DNA of 64,000 nt from Mimachlamys varia (lineage: Eukaryota > Mollusca > Bivalvia > Pectinida > Pectinidae): NCBI GenBank assembly GCA_947623455.1, contig OX392542.1, positions 11,415,625 to 11,479,624 of the forward strand, written 5' to 3'. Below the pieces are notes generated by a model. The model was given only the letters and a program-made list of their open reading frames with translations. It ran no database searches and was not told where the DNA came from. The stretch's first letter is position 1; each line of letters starts with the position of its first letter. The translations under genes were made by a program, and so were the position numbers. Positions 29,027-40,600 of the stretch are shown piece after piece.

Positions 29027-29440
29027 ACTGCAGACGAACAAACTCACGGCACAGGGATTCGAGAGATTCAGGTCGATGAAGACTATGGGCAAGTTCTATA
29101 GTCGCCATCTTGATCTCATCGAGAAATACTCTATATCTCTGTGTGATATGAACGTTTTTGAGTTTGCTTTTTAGTGTGATTACTTGTTGTGATCGACCAT
29201 GATGACTTGATTCTTATTTTGAGGATTGCTGCTTACTTGGATGTGACCGAGATTTACATGTCGGGTGTCGTCGATGAAGCAGAAGACGCTTACTTTTCCG
29301 GAACACCTGGTCTTATTCTCTTGTGCTTTTACGAGAGTCTCCATGTAAATCTTTCATTTGTTCCTATTTTGCCTCTAGTTTAATCGATTTCGAGTTCGGA
29401 TTATGGTTTTGTTGACGCTTTGGTATTCTCTGATTTTTTT
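29027..29440 (+). repeat. Rep-A reference copy (full length, + strand)
   Basis: The best preserved Rep-A unit. In order: GACGAACAAACTCACGGCAC, GGATTCGAGAGATTCAGGTC, GTCGCCATCTTGATCTC, CTTGGATGTGACCGAGATTT, GATGAAGCAGAAGACGCTTA, GGAACACCTGGTCTTATTCT, CTCCATGTAAATCTTTC, TTTAATCGATTTCGAGTTCG, TTTTGTTGACGCTTTGGTAT. About 400 bp, with no coding capacity, tRNA head or clear TIRs, so the class is unknown. Confidence 0.78.
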
Positions 29441-29577
29441 TATCTCTAAGCATCATCTGTAGTGGCAGATTTATTATCTTGTTTCTTCGATATCTTTCTT
29501 GCATATCTACTGCCGTCTTGCTGTTTCATAACGTCAGCGCCTTTCTGACGCCCCGTAGTGATGTATAAGTTACCACT

Positions 29578-29790
29578 TTGTGGGCGTCATTAACTTGGAT
29601 GTTACTTGGATTTGTGTGGCGGGTTTCGTCGATGAAGCAGAAGACGCTTGCTTTTCAAGAACACATGGTCTTATTATTTTGTAATTCTTCAAGGATTTCT
29701 GTGTTAATCTGTCCTTTTTTGATGTGTTGCTCCTATTTTTATCAATTTCTGATTAAGGTTTTGTAGACATTCCGGTTGTTAAAGTGTGTC
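29578..29790 (+). repeat. Rep-A copy (3' half, + strand)
   Basis: TACTTGGATTTGTGTGGCGG, GATGAAGCAGAAGACGCTTG and AACACATGGTCTTATTATTT follow the reference order. It is more diverged toward the 3' end and lies 140 bp after the full copy. Confidence 0.65.
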
Positions 29791-29883
29791 TCGAATTTCC
29801 GACCTTTTGCACGATATATGTAATTGTTCAGGCGTGTCGTGTCTAAAACACTTTTAGGGGTGTTGTGCACATCGAAACGAACC

Positions 29884-30240
29884 CTCATTATCCGAACTCA
29901 AAATTGATTAAACTAGGGGCAAAACACGAAAAAACGAAAGATCCACATCGAGACCCTTGTAAAAGTAAAAGAGAATAAGACCAGATGCTCCAGTAGAGTA
30001 AGCGTCTTCTGTATCATCGACCACGCCCGCTATGTAAATATTGGTTACATCAAAGTAAACATCAAATCCTCGAAATGAGAACCGAGTCTTCATTGTCAAT
30101 CACCACAAGTAAGTAGGCTAATGAGCAAACTCAAAAACGTCCATCTTCATATCACAAAAAGATACAGAATATTTCTCGATGAGATGACGACCGTAAAACT
30201 TGCCCATAGTTCTATTCAACATGCATCTCTCGAATCACTG
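29884..30240 (-). repeat. Rep-A copy, near full length (- strand)
   Basis: The reverse complement matches the reference from its 3' end (CCGAACTCAAAATTGATTAA, GAGACCCTTGTAAAAG, AATAAGACCAGATGCTCCAG, AAGCGTCTTCTGTATCATCG) to its 5' part (TTGCCCATAGTTCTATTCAA). Three Rep-A copies thus lie within 1.2 kb between the two transporter genes. Confidence 0.72.
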
Positions 30241-30284
30241 AGATGTTAGCCACAAAGTTCACAAAACCCTTGTATTTGTTATGT

Positions 30285-30450
30285 ATACCAAATTGTTTGA
30301 TTGAGATAAACAGGATTTAACACGAGTCACCAAACAATGCTGAATTGAATTTATTAACGAGTTTGCTAATTTCATATGAAATAGTGAGAAAACATCGTGA
30401 CGTCATGCTCAATAACGTGACGTAATTTATATATGACGTCACAATAGTGT
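30285..30450. repeat. CRE-like palindromes in a decayed ACTCG-type element
   Basis: TGACGTCA occurs at 30398-30405 and 30434-30441, with TGACGTAA between them near 30418. The left flank (TTTATTAACGAGTTTGC) resembles one arm of the palindrome at 40042-40190. The CRE words may simply belong to the repeat. Confidence 0.45.
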
Positions 30451-31222
30451 TCCCACAGTAACAAGACTCATTTGTATAGTTATTGTACTATTGTTTATAT
30501 TGCATCCTAATATTGCACAAAAAAATCTGTGCTATATAATAAAACCTTTCACAGTGAAAAAAGAAAACAGTCTTCATAAAAATTGACCTTCATTGCAGAA
30601 AATGTCATTATAATACTAATGAGCTTTACATAGCAATGCCGAATACAAACCGTGTTCACATATAAAATGAAAGTATCAGTTGTGTGCAGCGACGAGTATG
30701 ACGTCATTGTCATCTGATGATAGGCAACATATACCATGTTGAATCCCAATACAAACTCCTGTTCCTTATTATAAAACAGTATGTTACGCTGCTAGCAAGG
30801 CTGTAGTGTTTATATACGTATATATGTAACACTGTACACAAAAGTTACATAAAATGTGTGTCTATATATCTATACAACATATAACAAACTTATTCCCAGT
30901 TTAGTTTTCTGTTTGTGATGGTGTGGATGAGGTGTGGTCTCTGGTTATAATTGTGTGAATATATGTGTGTTTGTTGGGGGATACAGGTGTGCGAGGATGT
31001 ATATACATTTAATTTAATATGATATTCATGTTTGTGCAGTTGAAATTGGACTGCCTGCATTTGTTCGATATTAATTTCTATTGACGTTATGCATAGCAAT
31101 TGGATTGGATTCAGTAATGACATATGTTGCAAATATTGTTCATGATATAGCTCTTAATTAATTTGTGACATGGCTATATTCTATATATTGCTCAATCATT
31201 TTTGTTGTTGTTTTGGATTATA
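30451..31222. other. intergenic, nothing recognised
   Basis: AT-rich, with TG-rich simple stretches near 30910-31030. No gene seen. Confidence 0.3.
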
Positions 31223-31228
31223 TTTATT
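31223..31228 (-). terminator. possible polyadenylation signal of SLC6-B
   Basis: TTTATT on the + strand reads AATAAA on the - strand, about 290 nt after the SLC6-B stop. It fits a normal 3' UTR length, but AT-rich sequence makes chance hexamers likely. Confidence 0.4.
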
Positions 31229-31514
31229 AATGGTTTATGTATATTTACTGACAACCACCCTACATGAAGTCCGATAGGTGCAGGCATGCATTTGTTTAGA
31301 AGTTAGACAATATGAATGTGTATGAAATGTCTTGGTACAAGTGTGGTTGGGTTTGCATGCGTGGAAGAGCAGTGTGTATATTTGTGAAACTATATGGGTG
31401 TCTGTCTAGGTTCGGAGACATGAATAAACCTATATGCAATAATGTGGTCTGGTCTGTGTGAAATGAGGACAGCCTATATGCGATCAAGCTGCTTTCCGTT
31501 TGAATTCGACTGTG

Positions 31515-31616
31515 TTACGTCTGGCTGAGAAGATCGTTTAGCGTCCTCTCCCCTTTGTCTTTGGGCCTTAGTTGGTGATTTTTGAGACCTAGAGGGACCA
31601 CCATCAGTCGGAGAGT
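31515..31616 (-). CDS. SLC6-B exon 13 (C-terminal tail)
   Basis: Residues 585-617 and the stop TAA at 31517-31515. It begins TLRLM after the acceptor TTTCAG, aligning with TFKLM of SLC6-A. No acceptor array precedes it, unlike in A. Confidence 0.88.
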   Translation of the reverse strand, partial: TLRLMVVPLGLKNHQLRPKDKGERTLNDLLSQT

Positions 31617-34600
31617 CTGAAATAAATGTTTTGAAATTATGGTTTTAATATAAAGAGAAGTTTGGTATTACAATCACGCTCTTAAGTACACAAATGATTA
31701 AGGACGTGACAATCATCAAAAGAAAAAATAAGAAATACTTTCGGTCCATACAAATAAATATTTGAAATCCAATCAACGCAATGGTAAAAGTAACTGCTTT
31801 GCAATACCTGCCGCATGTGTAAAAGGACATAGCATTTTATCTGGCTTCACTATTTCAAACATTTTGAGGAAGACAACATTCAATAAAAATTGCTAAAAAC
31901 TTTATTAAGCATCGTTAAAAAATACGTCTGATATCCAGAATTCACAATTTACCTCCATCGTAAATCCGTATTTGAAAAATTTGTGAATGATAAGTGCTGG
32001 GATCCATACAGCTGATGACATGGCCATGATCCATCCTATTGCTACAGCCCAGCCAGGGTACTGGTAGGTCATGGTCGTCCTTTTATAGTCCAGCTCGGAA
32101 TACGTCACTATACTGATGAGGAAAAACACCTAAAACAGACATCAGTGTGGTAAAATGTCGTTTCCGTTAATGCAAATATATTTCTAATTTTCCGTTTTAA
32201 AATGCATTTTACTGGTAAATTTAAACATTAACATTAAATGTTTATTGGATGCCAGCGTGGTGTGATTAGGAATTAATAAAGGTTCCATCGCGAGTGTCAT
32301 CGATGAAGCAGAAGCACTTATTTTTCTGAAACTCCTGGGCTGAGTTTTACTGAACAACTTAAGTTACGATTTCAAGTAAATTTTATCGGAACCTTTACTT
32401 GCGTGAAATGTCTTTCTTACTAGAATTCGTTTAAGTTACGTGTAAAATTCCGAGCACTACAGATTTCACAGCGTTTAGCTTGCACATGACATAAATGATG
32501 AAAATTACAGCCACATATTGGGGTGTACCGCGCTCCATCCCATCTGATATTCAAATAATTCCTAAACTCAACGCATTATCCGATAGTGTCTTCGCTTTTC
32601 GAAAATATAGAATTTAAAAAGATTTAGACACTATTGCGGTTTTGTCTTTTATTAAATAAAAATTGTAACGTCAGATCCCTGCCGATGTTAAACCTTTGTA
32701 TCAAGTACAAACTTAAAATATTTCTCGATTATTAAGATTTAAAAGTTAGTGCAGGAGAATTTGACATCCACCAAAATCACATCACGTCATAATACATAAG
32801 ATATGATACAAATAACGTCATCATATCATAAACATTTAAGCACTATCAAACGTATTAAGAAGACATGGTATAAGAAGACCTTGAATAGTTATACCACGGA
32901 ATAAGACCAACAAAACTATAATATTTTAATTTAATTCACTTGTAACTAACTGTGCCCTAATTTAAATAATGCTAATTAATTCAATACTATACAAATATAG
33001 CATGGGTGTATGTGCAATAGTCCAGAATATTTGACACGAGGTACTGGTCATCGACCGATGTTCTATTGCACGAGGCCGAAAGATATACTTGTTTTATTAC
33101 ATAATCGCTAAAACACACTTTGAATCACTGAAATTGTTTATTTTATTAACATGCTTTTGAATAATAATAGATCAATTTTATAATGTATCGCATGAACTCT
33201 AGTATAAAGAAAAATAAATAGGTAAATATTAAATTATCTGAGTAATAACCACAAAAAAAAATCAATTTGAATTAATTGGCGATCTCAACATTCCTGTAGA
33301 ACGTTGAGATCGCCAATTAATTCGAATTGACACCTGACTGACGTTGACGCTTGAAAGGGCGGGAAACGTCACGCGGTGTTCAATAGTTCGCACGTGACCG
33401 TGCAATAGTCATTTTAGCGATGCAATATTTATTTCACTAGTAAATGGTTCAAAATATAGCTTTTACGTATAGTTAAGGAAAATCAAACCCATTATGTAAT
33501 AAATATATTTATGATATACATACAAATATGTATGCATGTAAATACAGCATTGCTAAAAGAATTACAAGCAGGCAAAGCCTATATTAGTCTTCCTCTAGAA
33601 ACATTTCCGGTTAGACCTCATTAATGGCCCCACGATGTATACTTACTATACAGAACAGCGGTGTTAGGACAGTCCACGCTAGCCACATATAACGACTGAT
33701 ACGGCGACCCAGCATCATCTCAATGTTATCGTAGATTCGATTAATACCTTAAAAGACAATATTATCCTAATAAAAGTAAAATATTAATGCAGTAAATATC
33801 AAGTCCTTTTGTTAACCTGCAATGTTCGTCATTTATAAATTTTAAAGCTAATGCTAAAATATAAAACCAGGAAAAATCCTGTTAGTCAAATTGTTCTGAG
33901 ATAGGTCTGTTACATGGGGGACATAAATACAATATATCGTATTGATCATATATTATTTGGTTGTTTTTCCTAAGAAATACATACAAAATGACTCCAAAAC
34001 GATATTCCCTAACATTATTACTTATATAACAGTACTCTTCCTTAACTAACAATAAACTGATGACCCAGCAAGCTTTCCATACCATACAGATCTGTCAGTG
34101 CTACAGTTAGCAAATCTATGACATACATTGAAATACATTTTTATTTTCCTATTAATGCGAGTTACAAATCTTACCATAGATCCAGGCCACTGCCACACAT
34201 TCAGCGAAGGCCACCAGTAAGATAACTCTGTTACCAGAGTAGTAGTCAAAGATTTGGAACACGTACATCCCTCCCTGAAATACAAGCATTACATTTAAGT
34301 TTTATTATCAAACGGTAAGAAATTATCTTATTCAAAACCAATATGTAAAATGAAATAGTACTACAGTGTATTACATTGTAAGTTTGTCATATTTTGATAT
34401 TTTGTTCTGTGATAACATTAACTATGTGTGCCGTATATTTATCGATCTCTCCCCGACTAGTTTTGTTCATTAGTTGAAATAGGTTTTTCTGCATTTTTTC
34501 TATTGTTTGTTTTTCTTCATTAGTGTTAAATAAGTATGCGTTGACTTTTTTGCTAGCATTTTGTTTAGCAGTTTGATGTAATTTTTACATTCATTAATAT

Positions 34601-37600
34601 TTCAGTGGTATATCTGTTTTTTTTCTCTGACATTCATTGGTTAATATTTTAAGTTTATTGGGAAATGAATGGGTCATTTGTTTTATTTATTTATATTCGC
34701 AGCTTTAATATTTTCTTTTCAAATGCGAAGACAATATTAATATTTTAGGTGCACAGTTATTGATCTTGTTGATAAAGCTTCCCGTTCATAAATTTCGACC
34801 CATATTTCACCAGATTGAATGTCATTATGACGGTTAAACACCTCTCCAACTTCTTGGGTAACTTCATTCAAGATATAAACTAATACTATATGACATGTTA
34901 ATCTATTAAACCCGGGATAACTACCTCGGCAATCATTGATAGACCAATTAGAAAGGACACGAAGCAGACGACAGCTATGAAAATCTCCTTCCGGTATCCC
35001 CGTCTGAGGATGTGGGCGTACTGATCTACGACGGAAGTGATGAAACCTTCCATTTGTACAAACTAAAATAAATATAAAGGAATAAAATCAACGCCAAATT
35101 GATGGCATTAGACCCTAAAATTGGAGACATTAGTCGATTTCATTAAAATGAATTATTTGAAAGGCAACTTGTCAACGATTTCTTGAATACAGAAAGTTTA
35201 ACAGAAACTTCAATACCGATGTTTGGTGTTCTATTAATAGAAATGATTTGCAATATTGCCTGATTAATTGTTGAAGTAAAATGTAAAATATGTCAAAAGG
35301 ATATTTTGGCACTCTAAAGGTCCAACAAATTGAGTTGACAAGTAGCCTACCAAAAACACTGATATCTACAAATCAAATATGTTAATTATATCAAACGATA
35401 TTATCGTAAGTCAGAAAAATTGTTCTTACTCTGTATCAATGTCAATTTCGTATACTAGAATATTGTAGATGATTCGTAATGAAATGCACTGTGATATTCT
35501 GAATTTTGAAGCAGCAACTATATTTATGGGTTTGTTTAATTTTAAACAAAAAAGTGACTATCCTATAAATCAAACAGCTTTATTGCTATTCTTTTAATAA
35601 TCTAAAAGGTAAATGAACTGAAATATGTGTATTTATGTATTGACTGTAATTAGCATTTCTTTCAACCACTGTATAGATTCAGAGATGGCTAGTTTGATTA
35701 TACATTGATGGAAATTAGTATTGAGCAATGGCGTATTGACTGGACATATGACTGAGTCCCTTCATTTCAAGCACACCTGTCGTTTAAATGTAGAATATAT
35801 CATAAAATAGGAACGTCAATGTAAATCTAAATCCAGCCAGGTTGTGATTCCGGGGATATCAGAACCTGATGAATTACTACTAGAATGTAGTTTTCTCATA
35901 TTATTTTCATTTTTAAGTTTATTTACAAATATGTATTTAATTAACTGCGCTAGACGTGTTATTGTTGTTTTGTTTGTTATCGAAAACCGAAGCTTCAACA
36001 AAACCATAATCCATTAAAAACGGTTAAATGTAGCGAGATAGATATTTATATACAACGTATATTATTGATTTTTTAACGCAGTTTGTAGATTTTTCTTTGC
36101 TATATATTTATGACTTTGAAAATATAACAATGAGATATAATCACTGTGCTTATTCATCACGAATCTCTGACAAAGACTCAATAAAGAACTGTGTTTTAAA
36201 AGCAATGAATCAAACTTCACAAAGCAAGGGGAAGGGTGGGTTAAGAATCCTTAGTACTATTGAATTAAGGCGACATTAAAGACAACCATTTATCAATTTT
36301 ATCGCATGTAGTACTGTCATATTTAACCGCCTGTGATGACAACTAGAAAATGGGAGGCCAGTTCGGATTGTCGCTCAGCCTCATCCTGAGCTTTAATGTT
36401 TCTAACAATACTCTAACTCACTCATACCTTTCTAAAATAGTGTATCTTTTGTATTAAAAACAGTTTTAAATAATCATATCAGTCCAAAATAAATTGAAAA
36501 CAAAATAATAATCGCCATAGAAGGATCCTTATATAACTTATCAAATAGAAAAATAAAGGAGATAACTGTATTTTCTAGTAAATGGCGATACCTGGGTTTA
36601 ACTACTAAAGGGGTATAACTCTATTATCTTGTGGTTTGTCTTAAATTAGACAGTGAACGCCAACTAATGTTGCTTTGTGATATCAAACCACTAATGTGAT
36701 GTTGTATAGAGATCGAACTTTGGAAGAGTTTTCATTGCTTTAAAGTTGCAAAAAATAGTAAAATTTCAGAAATTGTAAAAGAGTTTTCAAACAATTGACA
36801 TGTGAAAGAAGACAAGGACAATTCTTCAAGAATAGCATCAAGAATATCACAACAACGATAACGTCATCAACACAAAACAATGAAAAGGTTGCTATATCGG
36901 ATTGATAATGGCCTCTCCGAAGATGCATAGGGTGACGCTGTCAACAGGGCATAAATCCCATCTTAATATAATCTTATTAAAACCTTGACCGATGTGTTAC
37001 ATTTTGGAATGAAATATTTCTTTTTTTTAATGCATTTTTGACAGGCCGTTATCAAAATACAGCAAAACAACATATTTCAGGCAATTCAATGACAATTATT
37101 TTATAACGAGTCTACCTTTTCCCTCGGTCAGTTTATACTGAGTCATGACGACTTCCGGTTCCGGGTCATCCGTCTCTGAATCTGTTATCAATGTGTTGTA
37201 CATAAGGACTTTACAAACCCTCGTTTTTTTATTTATGGCTCCTCTCTGTGGACCTGTCAATAACTCTCATAATACAATCGATTGTACCTCAATATTGGCT
37301 CGGTCTTTACCTGCTGGTTGCCTATGACAACCTATTATGAGATTTTAAATTAAGAATATGAAGGACTGCAGAGGTGAGATTTGTCTGTGGTTGTTAGTTA
37401 TACTGATCACGCTATATTGCCGATTTCATTGTCCATTGCAGTAATTTTAAGTCAGTTACGTCATGTTTGTTTCACACCACCAAAACACGTGAAAATACAT
37501 TGTATTCCGAGATGGCAAATTAAATTGAAGATGTAAATTTGTTTAAATTCCGTACGATGTAAAATTGAATACTGAAATAAAGGAGAAACAAGTCGAAATT

Positions 37601-40600
37601 TCCTGCATTTCGGTTTGTGTACAGGTTAGTCGAAAATCCTGTGTAAAGAAAAAGGGAAGGTTATGAACACTTTATTGAGAAAGTCACAGGAAAACATCCT
37701 AGAATGAAATAGGTGCAATGTAAGGCTTCGGTCGACATTATCAAATAACAAAAGACCTGAAACAAATGCAATGGTTATATCCGTAAATGCAGTTTGATAC
37801 AAATACAATCTCTTTATTTCTTGCACTGTACTTCATATTAAACGTAAGCATAACATACTTTTGAGAACAATTAATTTCAATATGCAATACTTTGTTCTAG
37901 TAAACAGTTTTTCGTTGAAGGTGAGACATAGCAAACACAAACAACAACAAAAAATGTCATTTATTCACTTGATTAATATTGTAATTGATGTTTTATTACT
38001 TTGATCTTGAGATAACATTTAAATTCAAGATTTCATCCATACCACGTAAAGATACAGACATCGGACAGAAAGAGAGAAACAGGAACACAGAAGAACAAAC
38101 AAGGAGAGAGAGGGAGATGTGAAGAAAGAGAGACAGACAGACAAGCTGAGAAGAAATAAAGATATAGAGATCGAGAGAAACATAAAGGACATAGCCAATT
38201 ACATTTCTATAAAAAATAAAAATCATAATTGCTGATTGAAGGAGTTATAAACCAAGGACTCATATTTAATAATATGTATATTGGGAATAAATTGTAGTAA
38301 AAAACCTTTTGGGGGTTTAGCAGTTAATGAAAAGTTGTTTTTTTTAATCTTCAGAGCAATGATTCAAAGCGACATTTCTTCTTCATAGGCTGAATTGAAT
38401 GTATCAACTCTAACAATTACATGTGGTAAAAGTATCATATTCATTTGTCTATTTCTGCTTTTGTTTTTGTGTTAAAATAATATTATGTATTCAATGTGTT
38501 GGAAACATAACTACACATTTTATTTTTCTTTCAAAAATCAGAATTAAAAAGCAATCTTAGCAAGCAATTAATAGATTGCAGAGATTAAGAGTTATAATGA
38601 AATATTGTTAAATTGTGAACATAGATCATTCTGAAAGTACACGGAGAAAAAAAATTGCTAAGCATATTTTTTTGTTATATGTTTATAAAAATGGTGTTGA
38701 CATAAATTATAGAAATTGTTACCCGAGTACATTCGGAACAAGACTTTAATTATCGAATCAACTACCTTGACACGTTTGACATCACATCACAAACACCGTA
38801 TATTTTGATTTCTGGATGACATTATCAAGAAAGGGAAAACTCATAATAGGATATCGTAATCGGCTTACACCGCATTGGTGAAACACTGCACTGTTATCAC
38901 ACTAATGAAATGGTAAACAAATGAAGAAGTGTCGCTTGAATTGGTGTATTTCGAAAAGTTCGGGAAGCATCAACGGATGGGATTCATTGAATTTATTCAC
39001 ATTTTTCTTAACAGTTAGTTATAAGATTGATCTATGTGGAAGATAGGGAGATATATACACAGGGAATAGGTAAAGACATTCTGCTGTATTAACAAGGATT
39101 TAGTGAGAAGAATAGTACCTGACTGTCGATTCCTAGGAAGATGATCATGATGAAAAACAAGGCAGACCAGACGGGGGCTCCAGGCATTAGAGATACGGCC
39201 TTGGGATATGCGATGAAGGCGAGGCCAGGACCTGAAACATGTATCAAGATGGGTAATCTACAGATGTATTGTGTGAACAAAGAATTGTTTGGATTAGTTA
39301 TTAGTTTTAGTTAAAATCTTCCTTTGTTAAGCACATACATGACAAGAAATGTTGACGGTAATTGTGCAAAGGATTTTGTTTATTGAAAGATCACGTATTC
39401 CACACATGTTGCACATATTACATTTAGTAATAAATACAGTTTGCCGAAAAAATTAATTAAACTTCAACATACAGCTGTTTCGTTTTTCTAGTACTCGTCA
39501 GTGAACTTTAAACAACTTTACAATCAGCTTTCTAAAGCTTTCGGTTGTGCCTTGTGTTTGAGGAAACTATCTGATACGTACAATGATGCCTTAAACTTGA
39601 GTGTAAAGATAACAAATCAGGTTCATTCTCTAGATATCCGACACTTAATTATCACAAATTCAACTATCTGTAAGTTTTAAAGTTGTTAATTGAAGAAAAA
39701 CCAATTTGATGTTGTTCTTATGTACATGTATATATCTGTCATATATATCGTTTACACCAAGCATATTGCGCCGACATTGCTGTCAATTACATTTCACATC
39801 ATAATTCTCCTTATCACATAACTGACTCGTTCAATCATGTCATACGTCCATGTAATAAATATGGTATTACACACGTGTTATAACACTATTGTGACGTCAT
39901 AAACAAAGACGTCTTTATGACGTCATATGATTGTCTTGGTAGTGAAAAATCGTACCGTCAAAGAAGAAATTGGCCTTTCTTATAGACAATGAATTTGAGA
40001 GTTTTAGTGTATTTTCTCATATATAAAAGTTACGTGATAAATAGAATCTTACACTCATGTCAAAGTAATATGAAATTTATTAAACTCGTTAAATAATTTG
40101 ATATGTCACTCGCCTTAAGGCTCGTGACATATTCAATTATTGAACTCGTTTCATAAATTCCATATTACATTGACACTCGTGTAAGATCCTCTATATATCA
40201 ACGACGATACACCTGTATCCTTTGCTTTATTACCTGTAATTGTGTTACATTCTTCAACCTTCAATGTTTATTTTGTTAACCTTGAAATCTTTCCATACGC
40301 TTCCAATTTATTTTAAAGAAAACTATATGACGTGGTTTATCGTCGTATTCAAAATGACTCAATGTGTCGTACAAAATGAATATGCTTAAGAAAATGTCGA
40401 CAACTGAAAGTAAAGAATATAAGTTTATATAAACTACATGAACCTTTGTTTGTAAAACCATTGACCTTGACAAATGTCATCATAAATTTTCATCTACAAC
40501 TGAAATGATAAACATCAAAATAATCATATTATTGGTTCCTCGTTTGAAAGCGAAAATAGTTTTATTTTCTAATTAAACGATATATGTATTTTAATACAAC

